Positions 35,493 to 46,460 of a DNA stretch of 64,000 bases are shown here, piece by piece (the stretch's first letter is position 1; every line of letters starts with the position of its first letter). The stretch lies in contig PAJV01000071.1 in NCBI GenBank assembly GCA_002706765.1, positions 1 through 64,000 on the forward strand, written 5' to 3'. This DNA is from Gimesia sp. GTDB lineage: Bacteria; Planctomycetota; Planctomycetia; Planctomycetales; Planctomycetaceae. The notes under the pieces were generated by a model that saw nothing but the letters and a program-made list of their open reading frames with translations, did not search any database and had not been told where the DNA came from. The translations under genes and the position numbers were made by a program.

Positions 35493-36530
35493 CTATTGGG
35501 GTGTCACTTTTATCTCTCTTTCCTTCCCAAATCGCTGAACTTTCAAGACGATCTCCTTACCGAGCTCACATTCGCTTAGTGCTTTTAATGTTTCATCTAC
35601 ATTCGATACTTTCTCGCCATCTACTGACAACAATACGTCACCTTTGCGAACACCTGCTTCTTGAGCAGCACTTCCGGTGATGACCTGTTGAGCAATAATG
35701 CGATTTCCAATTTGCTTCAAAGCGATCCCAAATGAAGGCGGAAACTCCGCAGTGATCTCAATTTGTTTAACAGCGAAGGGAAGATCACCAAAATAGGCGA
35801 TGGCGATCATCGTGTTGTTCTTGATCGAATCTGGATCAACTTTAAACTGATACTCTTGGTGTTCTGATTTTTTCTGATTCACTTTCAGGAGAGAATCAAA
35901 CTGCTTACTGTTTGCAGATCTTGAGAAAGCATTGACATCTCCAGCAGATGCACTTTTCTCAGGTGTACTCTTGCCATGTATGGAAACTCCGATTAAATCT
36001 CCACCAGGTCTAGCTGTTAACTGGAGCATCCCTTCCGAGTGACCAAGTAGATCGATGCGAACTGAATATGGAGGGCGAATCAACCGGGGGAGAGGGGCTT
36101 GAACTTTCTTGGTTTTGTCCGGCGTCAGTACGAGAACACCTTCATCTTCGTCGATACTAAGAGACTGACCAATTTGCTTCTTAGCTTGGTCATTTAAGTG
36201 AGCAGGAAGTAGCTGAGTCGTTTTTTTGATCGTTGCGAAATCATAAACAACATTGAGTCGACCATCATCGAGCTTGGTTACTTTTGCATTACCAAAAGAA
36301 TCCAGTTTGATTTCCTCGCCTTTGACATCACCATCTCGTTCATGAGATTCAGCGATCTCCCGGCTGTCGATGGTGAGCGTGCAATTGCCATCTTCATTAA
36401 CTGATAGTTGAAGTGAATTGATTGAGAGTGGAGCGTCGTCTGCCGCATTGAGCTCGTGGAGTGGGCTCAGAAGGAGCGAGAGGGAGAAAAAGAGAGCGAG
36501 TGCGATTTGTTGAATGGATTTATTTGTCAT
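35493..36530 (-). CDS. Secreted PDZ domain protein
   Basis: A 345-residue protein with a signal peptide (IQQIALALFFSLSLLLSPLH). The middle (residues 30-240) is a beta-rich domain I do not recognise. Residues 255-345 form a PDZ domain: FGIALKQIGNRIIAQQVITG, SAAQEAGVRKGDVLLSVDGE and the end VLKVQRFGKEREIKVTP. It is likely periplasmic and peptide-binding; without a protease domain it is probably an adaptor. Its upstream sequence contains TGACACCCC on the same strand (36587-36596), matching the motif family of the mobile module. Confidence 0.75.
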   Translation of the reverse strand: MTNKSIQQIALALFFSLSLLLSPLHELNAADDAPLSINSLQLSVNEDGNCTLTIDSREIAESHERDGDVKGEEIKLDSFGNAKVTKLDDGRLNVVYDFATIKKTTQLLPAHLNDQAKKQIGQSLSIDEDEGVLVLTPDKTKKVQAPLPRLIRPPYSVRIDLLGHSEGMLQLTARPGGDLIGVSIHGKSTPEKSASAGDVNAFSRSANSKQFDSLLKVNQKKSEHQEYQFKVDPDSIKNNTMIAIAYFGDLPFAVKQIEITAEFPPSFGIALKQIGNRIIAQQVITGSAAQEAGVRKGDVLLSVDGEKVSNVDETLKALSECELGKEIVLKVQRFGKEREIKVTPQ

Positions 36531-37047
36531 CTGCTGAAACCCTTTGTTTTAAAGTTGCTTTGAGATAGTTCTGCTCAGCAACTCTTGGGGTGTCAGCTAC
36601 GACATAATTAAAGAGAGGCGTCAAACCAAGACCACCTCACACGCCCGCCAAGGCGTAGACCAGCAGTACATGGCCGACGCCTCCGTAACGGAGGCGATCG
36701 CCCAGCACTGCTTCTGGTCTTTAGAGCCTATTGGCCTAAACTTGGCGGTTTGTGAGGAAGCAGAACCGACGTTCGCACGTCGTATCAATTGTCAGAAATG
36801 GCCTTTAAAGGCCGACTAATATCTCCTTTTAGTTTTGAAATTTGGGCTTCGATCCGAAGACGAAGCTACTGAACTTATATTACAGTTAGTCTTCACTTCT
36901 TTCTACAGAAATGAGGTGAATTTTTATACCCCGATTAACTACGCTGCCTGATGCAATCAGTGGCTTTCAGCATCATTTTTGGAGCAGCCTGACTATTAAC
37001 ATAACAAACAAGGGACCTGATTCATCAGTGATAATTATGAAAAGAAA
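36531..37047. other. Gene-free stretch with a GC-rich, hairpin-dense core
   Basis: No frame here is convincing. From about 36615 to 36815 the sequence is clearly more GC-rich than its surroundings and packed with small inverted repeats: CGCCTCC/GGAGGCG (36680-36700), CGACG/CGTCG (36770-36785) and GGCCTTTAAAGGCC (near 36800). It may be a structured RNA or a recombination site. The rest is AT-rich. Confidence 0.4.
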
Positions 37048-37075
37048 AAAGCCCCCTGATCAATCAGAGGGCTTT
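37048..37075. terminator. Terminator hairpin downstream of the gene at 37094
   Basis: AAAGCCC at 37048-37054 pairs with GGGCTTT at 37069-37075, with an inner CTGA/TCAG part. It is flanked by A-runs on its left, which read as a T-run on the minus strand, so it fits as terminator for the minus-strand pair at 37094-37984. Confidence 0.7.
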
Positions 37076-37093
37076 CTGCATTTGAGCCTGTTT

Positions 37094-37414
37094 TCACTTG
37101 GGCTCAGGCTGGGTTCCTATTTGAAAAACGCCATCTTCTCTCATTTTATTTCTGGCTGCTTCAAACTTAACCCTCTGGACACTTTCGTTCTGTTTGTGCA
37201 ATTCAGATGATTCCTGACCATCTAAATCAAGCTGATATCTTAAACCCTCCACCTCTTGACACAATGCCATAACGCTAAACGAAAGGAATGTAATGCTTGT
37301 ACGTAGCCTGTCGTCTTCTACACTTTTTAAGTCGGGGTTCTCCCAAAGCGTTTCAGCTAAATTAAAGACCTCTTGTAGTTCTTTTTTCATTGACTCATCT
37401 TTCGTAGAAATCAT
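37094..37414 (-). CDS. Hypothetical helical protein, 106 aa
   Basis: A soluble, mostly helical protein (KKELQEVFNLAETLWENPD, RLRTSITFLSFSVMALCQEV, ELHKQNESVQRVKFEAARNK). No family recognised. It follows the gene at 37421 after 6 bases in the same direction, so the two are one operon ending at the hairpin at 37048-37075. Confidence 0.55.
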   Translation of the reverse strand: MISTKDESMKKELQEVFNLAETLWENPDLKSVEDDRLRTSITFLSFSVMALCQEVEGLRYQLDLDGQESSELHKQNESVQRVKFEAARNKMREDGVFQIGTQPEPK

Positions 37415-37420
37415 TAGTTG

Positions 37421-37984
37421 TTATTGCTCGCAATTATTCCATCGATCCATTCTTGTTGGGTATTTGGAAATATAATCTTGCTTACAAATTTCAAATTCGT
37501 CTTGTGTCCATTCATAATCATATTTTGATAAATGTGCTAATACTTGTTGAGCGTATCTCTTCATCTCCACACTGTTTTCGAAGGCTAGACTGTGTTCTAT
37601 TTCTCTGCTATCACCAACCAGAAGAAAAGGAATAACTTTTTGTGTTGTAAAAGTTGATATCACTCCTGATGTAGTCTCGTCAAACTCATTGCAAAATGCT
37701 TCGTAAATTGAGTTTTCATTAAAATCACGTTCCGGTGACATTCCAATCAGTACATTTAATACGCCTACCTGATGCCCATTTACTTGCATACTGTGATAAC
37801 AAAGATTTGGGCGAAATATGACTGAACCGATTGGAAGCTGTTCTAATTCTTTTATCTTTGAACTTTCCATGCGGATAATCCAACAGAATTTTCTCATGTT
37901 GTCTTCTCCAGCTTTCGTTGGAACAAAGATTCCATATCCGGGAGGGAGATCCTTTATTAGTCTGGGGTCAAATCTTTGATTCAT
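37421..37984 (-). CDS. Hypothetical protein, 187 aa
   Basis: The start is placed at MNQRFDPRLIKDLPPGYGIF, after AGAAA; the open frame extends 14 codons further. The protein contains DNMRKFCWIIRMESSKIKEL, VIFRPNLCYHSMQVNGHQVG and VIPFLLVGDSREIEHSLAFE, an alpha/beta pattern with no family I recognise. It is the first gene of a two-gene unit, divergent from the two-TM protein at 38053 (68 bases between starts), so they may share regulation. Confidence 0.55.
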   Translation of the reverse strand: MNQRFDPRLIKDLPPGYGIFVPTKAGEDNMRKFCWIIRMESSKIKELEQLPIGSVIFRPNLCYHSMQVNGHQVGVLNVLIGMSPERDFNENSIYEAFCNEFDETTSGVISTFTTQKVIPFLLVGDSREIEHSLAFENSVEMKRYAQQVLAHLSKYDYEWTQDEFEICKQDYISKYPTRMDRWNNCEQ

Positions 37985-38052
37985 TGCATTTTCTTTCACT
38001 ACTGATAAGTGTAATGTTATGCACATAACACAGAAGTTCTAATTTTGTCCAT

Positions 38053-38886
38053 ATGACAAGCAGTAATTATACAGGTAAAGCACAATCAACAATGACAGAA
38101 GATAAAAAAATAATTGACGATGAAAAATCACCAAGCCCATGGTGGATATTGCTTGCCGCAGTCGTTGTGATTGCTGTTCTATTTTTTTTCTGGCTTTCAG
38201 TCACAAGCTTTATTACCGAACCAGATAAGCAAGGTCAATTTGGCGATATGTTCGGGGCAGCCAATACCCTTTTCTCAGGGCTGGCTTTTGCAGGAATCAT
38301 CTATACGATTTGGTTACAGAGAACTGAATTGAAATTGCAACGGAAAACTTTGATCAAAACCAATGAAGAAATGACACTCTCACGAGAAGCACATCAAAGT
38401 ACTTGCAATATCATGTCTACTCAACTTGAGATTTCAAAAAGCACTGCCAAACTTGAGAATGCAAGATATAGAAAAGAAGTCTTGCCTCGTTTAATCAACA
38501 ATCGAGTGAATGAAAGAACTGGTTTCCTTGGAGACGATCACATACAATGTAGGTTAAACATCGACAACATCGGCAAGAGAATATTATCAGTTAGCATAAT
38601 TCATCTAACAAAAGATTTAGAGAACATAGAACTCGAAGTTAAATATCCTGTAATAGAATCCAAGGCTACTTTTGTTGTAAATTTCAGTTGTCGCATTCCT
38701 CAAAAATATGATGGGAGTTGGGAGAATTTCGAAATTAACTTCACAACTGAGGATGACAGTAAATGGAAATGCAAGTTCTCTACTTTTGTAAATGAGGTCA
38801 AGCCGCTTCCAATTATTTTTGAGCCTGCAATTGAGTTATATAATTCACTATCCAATGAGCATCTTGACCAAAACACTGAGAGTTAG
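38053..38886 (+). CDS. Two-TM membrane protein, putative abortive-infection type
   Basis: A 277-residue protein. TM1 is WWILLAAVVVIAVLFFFWLS. The conserved loop GQFGDMFGAANTLFSGLAFA leads into TM2, followed by YTIWLQRTELKLQRKTLIKT and a coiled coil. This head matches that of the protein at 9414-10367 (GDAFGGLNTLFAG). The C-terminal 130 residues are beta-rich (IQCRLNIDNIGKRILSVSII), unlike the helical tail of the other. An alternative start is at 38092. A defence role is inferred from family and setting only. Confidence 0.65.
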   Translation: MTSSNYTGKAQSTMTEDKKIIDDEKSPSPWWILLAAVVVIAVLFFFWLSVTSFITEPDKQGQFGDMFGAANTLFSGLAFAGIIYTIWLQRTELKLQRKTLIKTNEEMTLSREAHQSTCNIMSTQLEISKSTAKLENARYRKEVLPRLINNRVNERTGFLGDDHIQCRLNIDNIGKRILSVSIIHLTKDLENIELEVKYPVIESKATFVVNFSCRIPQKYDGSWENFEINFTTEDDSKWKCKFSTFVNEVKPLPIIFEPAIELYNSLSNEHLDQNTES

Positions 38887-38888
38887 AT

Positions 38889-38947
38889 AGCCGAAACAAA
38901 TTGGATACAAAACAGACAAATAAAAAAGCCGCCAGTTCCGAGAACTG
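38889..38947. terminator. Repeat element with terminator hairpin after the two-TM gene
   Basis: The stretch 38889-38930 (AGCC..., GGATACAAA, CAAATAAAAAAGCC) matches 39532-39567. It is followed by a hairpin CAGTTC/GAACTG at 38933-38947. It is therefore both the terminator region of the gene at 38053 and one arm of a direct repeat that brackets the gene at 38985. Confidence 0.5.
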
Positions 38948-38984
38948 AGGGCAAACACAAAAAGAAGTCAGAGTCTGTTACCTA

Positions 38985-39293
38985 CTAAATCCTAATATCT
39001 CTTACCTTCCAATTTCCATCATCTTTAAATTTGTCTTTGATTTCACTAAATTGGTTTTCACCATGCACTGGATACCAATCCAACTTCAAAACATCACCTG
39101 ACTCAACCTCTTTGACCTCTATTTCCTTATCGAGGTCGAGGTAAGCCTTCTCATTAAATACATCACCTACGTTGTACCTATACTCTGATTCGATTTTATT
39201 GATGGTGGTGGCAGAGAAACTCTTGCCACCAATTTCCATATCTCTAACCTCAAACTCTACCTTGTACATAATTGCTTTCTTTTTTACGTCCAT
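38985..39293 (-). CDS. Small hypothetical protein, related to the one at 17846
   Basis: A 102-residue protein starting MDVKKKAIMYKVEFEV; GGGAGAG five bases before fixes the ATG at 39293 (an upstream GTG exists). The charged beta-rich sequence (DMEIGGKSFSATTINKIESE, YRYNVGDVFNEKAYLDLDKE) aligns in its first half with the protein at 17846-18193. It lies alone between two direct repeat arms next to tRNA-Lys, so it may be the last cargo gene of the island. Confidence 0.55.
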   Translation of the reverse strand: MDVKKKAIMYKVEFEVRDMEIGGKSFSATTINKIESEYRYNVGDVFNEKAYLDLDKEIEVKEVESGDVLKLDWYPVHGENQFSEIKDKFKDDGNWKVRDIRI

Positions 39294-39531
39294 TAACTCT
39301 CCCTGTAATTCAAATTTATCCACATTAACGTTTACTCTTTCTGCCTTAGACTTTTGACCCCAGTTACCCTATTATATTCACTAAGTTGACATATATTCAT
39401 ACTATTTGCGACATTTTTCCCAGAACCCCCAAAATAGACTTACATGCTAGTGTTTTTGTGCCTGTATCCTCTTGGTTGTTTTAAGTGCTTCAGTGCTTTG
39501 ATTTAGCCAAAAAGGATACAAAAAACATAAC

Positions 39532-39567
39532 AGCCAAAAGGATACAAATCGGCAAATAAAAAAAGCC
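39532..39567. repeat. Direct repeat arm beside tRNA-Lys
   Basis: AGCCAAAAGGATACAAA at 39532-39548 is preceded by a partial copy at 39505-39522. The whole arm through AAAGCC at 39567 matches 38889-38930. It lies in the 3' flank of the tRNA gene. Confidence 0.5.
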
Positions 39568-39592
39568 ATAACTCGTTGTGAGTTATGGCTTT
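39562..39592 (-). terminator. Terminator of tRNA-Lys
   Basis: A perfect 13-bp stem (AAAGCCATAACTC at 39562-39574, GAGTTATGGCTTT at 39580-39592) with a 5-base loop lies 6 bases after the 3' end of the tRNA on the minus strand, followed by TTT on that strand. Confidence 0.8.
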
Positions 39593-39597
39593 AAAAG

Positions 39598-39670
<73 letters not shown>

Positions 39671-39864
39671 TTGTTCAGACGCGTATTCTAGTAGGGTGAA
39701 ATTCATCCGACAAGAGTCGCGCGGCTACTTCTCTCTGGTGATAAGAATAATTATCGTCCGAGAGATCGACTTACATCGCTAAACTTAATTCAAAATCAGG
39801 AACCGACTGCGATTTCACAGCCGGTTCCCGAATAAACTTTCCATACCGTACAGGCAGGCCCGGA

Positions 39865-41569
<1,705 letters not shown>

Positions 41570-42646
41570 ATGAGACGCTTACCATCTGTGAACATGACCG
41601 TCTGTCTGATTTCCGCTCTGGCGCTCTGCTTTGTCTGTCAGAATCAGACGTCTGGAAAAGGACCTGAAAAAACCACTCCCGAACAACCGGGGCTCGTGAT
41701 GCAGGAATTCATTTACGACCAGGCGCCCTTTCCGTCGTGCCATGCTTCGACGATTGCCGAGACACCCGAAGGGCTGGTATGTGCTTTTTTTGGTGGAACG
41801 GCTGAGAAGAACCCCGATGTCGAAATCTGGCTATCACGCAATACCGGGGAGGGCTGGTCGGCTCCCGTGAGTGTCGCGGATGGAGTACAGGACGATTCAA
41901 AACGCTGGCCGTGCTGGAACCCGGTTCTGTTTCAGACGAAGCCCGGCACACTGCTGCTGTTTTATAAGGTGGGACCTAACCCGAGTGAATGGTGGGGGAT
42001 GATGAAGGTTTCCCACGATCATGGTAAGTCCTGGAGCAAGGCGAGTCGTCTGCCTGACGGATTTGTCGGGCCGGTCAAGAACAAACCGTTTCTGTTGTCG
42101 GATGGCACATTACTCTGTCCCGCAAGTACGGAGCACGATGGCTGGCAGGTCCAGATGGAATGGACGCCTGACCTGGGAAAAACGTGGCATCGAACAGGGC
42201 CTTTGAATGATGGTCGTGAAATTGGAGCAATCCAGCCTTCCGTCCTTCAGTATGGGGATCGACTGCAGATTCTCTGTCGCAGCAGACAGGGGAAGATCGT
42301 GGAAGCCTGGTCAGACGACAATGGTCGTTCCTGGAGCAAAGTCACGCCGACCTCGCTGCCTAATCCTAATAGTGGAACTGATGCAGTCACTCTCAAAGAT
42401 GGCCGGGCGCTGCTGGTTTATAATCCCACTCAAAAGGGACGCAGCCCACTGCATGTCGCGATTTCAGAAGATGGCAAACACTGGAAAACCGGACTGGTAC
42501 TGGAAGACCAGAAAGGTGAATACTCTTACCCGGCTGTGATCCAGACCTCTGATGGCAAAGTCCATATCACCTATACCTGGAAGCGTGAACTGGTCAAACA
42601 TGTGGTCATTGACCCCGCTCAACTGGAACTCAAAGAGATCAATTGA
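41570..42646 (+). CDS. Secreted sialidase-like (BNR repeat) protein
   Basis: A 358-residue protein with an N-terminal signal peptide (MTVCLISALALCFVCQ). It is a six-bladed propeller of the sialidase superfamily with several Asp-box motifs: SHDHGKSWSK, SDDNGRSWSK, and weaker ones at LSRNTGEGWS and SEDGKHWK. Blade sequences such as HASTIAETPEGLVCAFFGGT and NPVLFQTKPGTLLLFYK are typical of planctomycete members, which may act on sulfated or uronic polysaccharides rather than sialic acid. It sits 12 bases before the acyltransferase gene, suggesting co-transcription. Confidence 0.85.
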   Translation: MRRLPSVNMTVCLISALALCFVCQNQTSGKGPEKTTPEQPGLVMQEFIYDQAPFPSCHASTIAETPEGLVCAFFGGTAEKNPDVEIWLSRNTGEGWSAPVSVADGVQDDSKRWPCWNPVLFQTKPGTLLLFYKVGPNPSEWWGMMKVSHDHGKSWSKASRLPDGFVGPVKNKPFLLSDGTLLCPASTEHDGWQVQMEWTPDLGKTWHRTGPLNDGREIGAIQPSVLQYGDRLQILCRSRQGKIVEAWSDDNGRSWSKVTPTSLPNPNSGTDAVTLKDGRALLVYNPTQKGRSPLHVAISEDGKHWKTGLVLEDQKGEYSYPAVIQTSDGKVHITYTWKRELVKHVVIDPAQLELKEIN

Positions 42647-42658
42647 GAGGCGGAGCAA

Positions 42659-43345
42659 TTGGCTGAAGTAACCCAGGTTTCTCCTCCCCGCAGAAATCGC
42701 AGGAATTTTCTCTGGATTCTGTTTCAATGGATTCTGCAGGCTTTCTTTGCGATCTGGTTGCGCTATCAGTCGCGGGGCAAGGAGAACTTACCGGCAGAGT
42801 CGGGCGGCTTGCTGGTAAGCAACCACCAGAGTTTTCTCGACCCGCTGTTGATAGGTCTGCCTCTCAGTCGGCCCGTCAGCTTTATGGCCCGTGATTCACT
42901 GTTTCGAATTCCGATTCTGGGTCCTTTCATGCGCTATGAATTCGTAATCCCCATCAGTCGCAGGTCCGCCAGTTCACAGAGCTTTCGCGCTGCTATTCTG
43001 AATATTGAAAGCGGGAACTACGTCGGTATCTTCCCGGAGGGAACACGCACGACCGATGGTGCCGTCCAGCGTTTCAAACCAGGATTCCTGGCTTTATTAA
43101 GACGGACGGACTGCGCTGTTTATCCCATTGGAATCGCGGGAGCTTTTCGTGCATTACCGCGAGGTGCGTATTTCCTGCGTCCCCGTTCGGTACGAGTTGT
43201 GTTTGGAGAACCGATTTCCGCAGAACTGATTCGTGGCTATTGTGAGCGTGGTGCTGAAAAAGAGCTGCTGGAACTGACCCACCAGCGTGTGGTCGCATGT
43301 CAGCGGCAGGCTGAATCCTGGCTGAATCCTGATTTCACCAGTTGA
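42659..43345 (+). CDS. 1-acylglycerol-3-phosphate acyltransferase (PlsC-like)
   Basis: A 228-residue membrane-associated acyltransferase. The catalytic HxxxxD motif is in SNHQSFLDPLLIG; the phosphate-binding motif is FPEGTRT; ARDSLFRIPILGPFMRYEFV and IPISR lie between. A hydrophobic anchor (ILFQWILQAFFAIWL) precedes. The start is a TTG after GAGGCGGAG. It would make phosphatidic acid from lysophosphatidic acid in phospholipid synthesis; a related lysophospholipid substrate is possible. Confidence 0.88.
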   Translation: MAEVTQVSPPRRNRRNFLWILFQWILQAFFAIWLRYQSRGKENLPAESGGLLVSNHQSFLDPLLIGLPLSRPVSFMARDSLFRIPILGPFMRYEFVIPISRRSASSQSFRAAILNIESGNYVGIFPEGTRTTDGAVQRFKPGFLALLRRTDCAVYPIGIAGAFRALPRGAYFLRPRSVRVVFGEPISAELIRGYCERGAEKELLELTHQRVVACQRQAESWLNPDFTS

Positions 43346-43462
43346 TTTCTGACCGAGAAGGGATTGTCAATCCACGCGAACTCTACTATGTTCTGCGTTA
43401 AATCGATTCAACAGCGATATTCATCCCGATTCTCTTCTACTCCAGCTTGATCAGGTATTCTC

Positions 43463-44812
43463 ATGTCAGAACGGATTCTCAGTATTTCCGGTTTACGCGG
43501 CGTGGTTGGTAACGGACTGACTCCCGATTATTTAACCAGGTTTGCCGCTGCAGTCGGTACGATTGCGAACCAGGGAACAGTCGTCCTCTCGCGCGATGGT
43601 CGAGGCAGTGGTGAGATGGTACGCCATGCTGTGATCAGCGGATTGCTGGCAACGGGCTGTCGCGTGATTGATGCGGGGATTGCTACCACTCCCACCTGCG
43701 GTGTACTGGTGACGCACTTAAAAGCAGCCGGGGGAATTCAAATTACTGCCAGCCATAATCCCATCCCGTGGAATGGATTGAAGCCGTTTTCCTCTGAAGG
43801 GTCCGTGTATAATCAGGAGCAGGGTGAAAAGCTGCTGTCTGTCCTGAATAACGAAGCATTTAATTATGTCGGCTGGGACCAGTTGGGCACAGTTGAAACG
43901 CTGGACGATGCCGCCGGTCCTCACATGGCCCGGGTCTACGAATTAATCGACCGGGACCAGATAAAACAACGTCAATTCAAGGTCGTACTGGACTGCAACC
44001 ATGGCTCGGGGGCTGTGTCGACTCCCCGGTTTCTGGAGTCACTCGGGTGCGAAGTCATCGTGCTGGGAGGTACGGCAGACGGTAATTTCGCTCATACACC
44101 TGAACCCCTCAAAGAGAATCTGACCAGCCTGAGCGATGCTGTTGTAAAGGCAGGAGCTGATGCGGGATTTGCCCAGGACCCCGATGCGGATCGCCTGGCG
44201 ATCGTGGATGAAACAGGCCGCTACATCGGAGAAGAACTCACACTGGCGCTGGCCGCTGATTATGTACTCGCACGGACTACGGGGCCTGTGGTCGTGAATG
44301 GATCAACCAGTCGCGTGACTGCTGACATCGCTGCAAAATATCATTGCCCCTTCTTTCGCTCTTACGTGGGGGAAGCCCATGTCTGTGCCAAAATGAAACT
44401 GGAAACCGCGATTCTTGGCGGCGAAGGGAACGGAGGCGTCATTGACCCGAAGGTCGGATATGTGCGTGACAGTTATGTCAGCATGGCTTACGTACTGGCC
44501 GGACTGGCTGCTGCGGGACAGAAGTTGAGCGTCTGGGCGGACTCGCTCCCGCAATACAGTATTGTAAAGAATAAAATCACCTGCCCCCGCGAAAAAGTGG
44601 AAGCAGCCTGCCAGGCGCTGAAAGCACATTTTGACTCGGCAACCGCTTCCGAGGGGGATGGTCTGCGACTGGACTGGGATGACCGCTGGGTGCAGGTCAG
44701 GGCCAGCAATACCGAACCGATCATCCGCGTGATTGCAGAAGCTCCGAAGAACGAGACAGCGGAAGCACTCTGTGAATCAGCGATGCAGATTGTCGCGGAA
44801 GCAGTCAAATGA
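43463..44812 (+). CDS. glmM: Phosphoglucosamine mutase (or phosphomannomutase)
   Basis: A 449-residue alpha-D-phosphohexomutase. It begins SISGLRGVVGNGLTPDYL; the active-site Ser loop is ITASHNPIPWNG; the metal loop is DPDADRLAIVDE; the sugar loop is GGEGNGGVIDP; the C-terminal phosphate loop is RASNTEPIIRVIAEA. The short length and GEGNGG loop favour GlmM, which makes glucosamine-1-phosphate for cell-envelope precursors. It is followed by a strong terminator. Confidence 0.88.
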   Translation: MSERILSISGLRGVVGNGLTPDYLTRFAAAVGTIANQGTVVLSRDGRGSGEMVRHAVISGLLATGCRVIDAGIATTPTCGVLVTHLKAAGGIQITASHNPIPWNGLKPFSSEGSVYNQEQGEKLLSVLNNEAFNYVGWDQLGTVETLDDAAGPHMARVYELIDRDQIKQRQFKVVLDCNHGSGAVSTPRFLESLGCEVIVLGGTADGNFAHTPEPLKENLTSLSDAVVKAGADAGFAQDPDADRLAIVDETGRYIGEELTLALAADYVLARTTGPVVVNGSTSRVTADIAAKYHCPFFRSYVGEAHVCAKMKLETAILGGEGNGGVIDPKVGYVRDSYVSMAYVLAGLAAAGQKLSVWADSLPQYSIVKNKITCPREKVEAACQALKAHFDSATASEGDGLRLDWDDRWVQVRASNTEPIIRVIAEAPKNETAEALCESAMQIVAEAVK

Positions 44813-44820
44813 GATAAAAA

Positions 44821-44856
44821 AATGGAGTAAACATTCAGCAGGATGTTTACTCCATT
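44821..44856. terminator. Bidirectional intrinsic terminator between glmM and the epimerase gene
   Basis: AATGGAGTAAACAT at 44821-44834 pairs perfectly with ATGTTTACTCCATT at 44843-44856, with A-runs on the left and TTTACTTTA on the right, so it serves both converging genes. Confidence 0.85.
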
Positions 44857-44886
44857 TTACTTTAGTCTGAATCAGGTGAGGCAGGA

Positions 44887-45729
44887 CTAACCTTCCCAGC
44901 GTGATTTCATGAACTCCAGGCCTTTTGTAGCCAGATGTTCTTCTGAAGGGAACATTTTCCGCCAGATGCGAGTGGCAGCTGCCAGGTCGGGCAAAGCCAG
45001 CCCGAAGGCTTCGATCGTCAACCAGCCATCGTAGTTGACTTCTTTCAGAGCCGAAAATGTCTCATCCCAGTTGACGCCCCCTTCGCCGGGAGTCGAGCGG
45101 TCATTTTCTGAAATGTGCACGTGGACCATCTGGTCGGCACAGGTTTTAACAGCAGAAGTGATACTTTTCTCTTCGATGTTCGCGTGAAAGGAATCGTACA
45201 TCATTTTGAGATACGGATGATTGACTTCGCGAGTGAACTGAGAGCAGTCTTCGGCGGTATTCAGGAAGTAGCATTCAAAGCGATTCAGGTATTCGCAGAC
45301 CAGCATGACCTTGTGTTCCTGAGCATAGTCGGCTGCTTTGGACAGAGTCTCTTTACCATACTTCCACTCCTCGGCGGTGCGACCTGCGCCGGAAAATTCT
45401 CCCAGTGCGGAGTGGATTGGTCCACACAGATGAGTAGAACCGGCGGCAGCGCACATATCAATCATACGCTTCAGACGTTCCAGGCCGGCTTCGCGGATTT
45501 TTACATCGCCGGAGATGGGGTTTTCTTCCGGAGTACAGACTGTCACAGCCGTACTCTCCAGACCGAGTTCTGACAGTTTCTTTCCCACCTGGGCAAACTT
45601 TTTTTCATCTGCTTCAAATACGGGAAGCTCAACCCCATCGTATCCCCAGCCTTTAATCTGTTCCAGAAGTCCAAAATGAGATTCGTTCACGTCCGAGGTC
45701 CAGAGCAGCATGTTTAAGCCGTACTTCAT
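44887..45729 (-). CDS. Sugar phosphate isomerase/epimerase (xylose isomerase-like TIM barrel)
   Basis: A 280-residue TIM-barrel protein of the AP endonuclease 2 family. Characteristic stretches are GLNMLLWTSDVNESHFGLLE, WGYDGVELPVFEAD, MVLVCEYLNRFECYFLNTAE with the catalytic Glu, MMYDSFHANIEEKS, VHVHISENDRSTPGEG and YDGWLTIEAFG with a second Glu. These four metal ligands (E, D, H, E) fit D-tagatose 3-epimerase/D-psicose epimerase-like enzymes. The true substrate is unknown. Confidence 0.85.
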   Translation of the reverse strand: MKYGLNMLLWTSDVNESHFGLLEQIKGWGYDGVELPVFEADEKKFAQVGKKLSELGLESTAVTVCTPEENPISGDVKIREAGLERLKRMIDMCAAAGSTHLCGPIHSALGEFSGAGRTAEEWKYGKETLSKAADYAQEHKVMLVCEYLNRFECYFLNTAEDCSQFTREVNHPYLKMMYDSFHANIEEKSITSAVKTCADQMVHVHISENDRSTPGEGGVNWDETFSALKEVNYDGWLTIEAFGLALPDLAAATRIWRKMFPSEEHLATKGLEFMKSRWEG

Positions 45730-45755
45730 TGTTGTTATCTTTCAATCAATTGAGA

Positions 45756-46460
45756 TTAAAAATGCTCAGGCGGCAATAAATCGTGGAGACGCTTTTCGAC
45801 GATCTTCCGCCCCGTATTTAAAACTGAAATCGTTTCTGCCGGCAATGGTTGTAGTTTGACCCGATTCATGACCTGATTCAAGCGTACCAGCATTCTTTGT
45901 GAATCGAGATAATCTCTTAAAAATGCTTCTTTAGAAAATTGAGCCAGCCAGAGCTTCAGCTTATCTGTTTCTTTCGTTGCCATTTTATTCGTTGCGATTT
46001 CGGTCTGCAGGGGGTCTATCTCACTGAAGGCAGCATAATACTGATCTATGAGCCCCGGGTTCTGTTCGATCAAAACGCGATCCAGTAACAACTCGGTGAC
46101 GATATGCCCCAGGAAACCGACACGGGCCGTTTCGTCATGGGTAAAGATCTGGCGGAATAAAATCGACATGTCAGTACTGATTTCCAGAAAGCCCTGAGTG
46201 GAATGGAACCAGTGATCGTCGTCGAGATGCTGTTTGATCCCTGAAGCAAGTTCTGCTTCAATTGACGATTCTTCGCTGACAAAAGGGGTGACATTTTTGA
46301 TACGCAGTCGTGCTCGTCGATCGACGACGGACATCAGATCGGGCAGGGCAGTACCTACCATAAAATAGGGACGGTCGACAAACCGCATTCCATGTGCAAA
46401 ATAATTCATACCGACATATTCACCATTAGACTTCAGGCTATACTGAGGGGTTTGTTCCAT
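45756..46460 (-). CDS. Hypothetical protein, distantly ACP-phosphodiesterase-like
   Basis: A 234-residue helical protein. The pattern MNYFAHGMRFVDRPYFMVGT, GIKQHLDDDHWFHS and VGFLGHIVTELLLDRVLI, with conserved His and Asp residues, recalls ACP phosphodiesterase (MNFLAHL..., GI..H...D). I infer only a possible metal-dependent hydrolase. The start may be the internal ATG at 46409, where the conserved part begins. Confidence 0.55.
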   Translation of the reverse strand: MEQTPQYSLKSNGEYVGMNYFAHGMRFVDRPYFMVGTALPDLMSVVDRRARLRIKNVTPFVSEESSIEAELASGIKQHLDDDHWFHSTQGFLEISTDMSILFRQIFTHDETARVGFLGHIVTELLLDRVLIEQNPGLIDQYYAAFSEIDPLQTEIATNKMATKETDKLKLWLAQFSKEAFLRDYLDSQRMLVRLNQVMNRVKLQPLPAETISVLNTGRKIVEKRLHDLLPPEHF

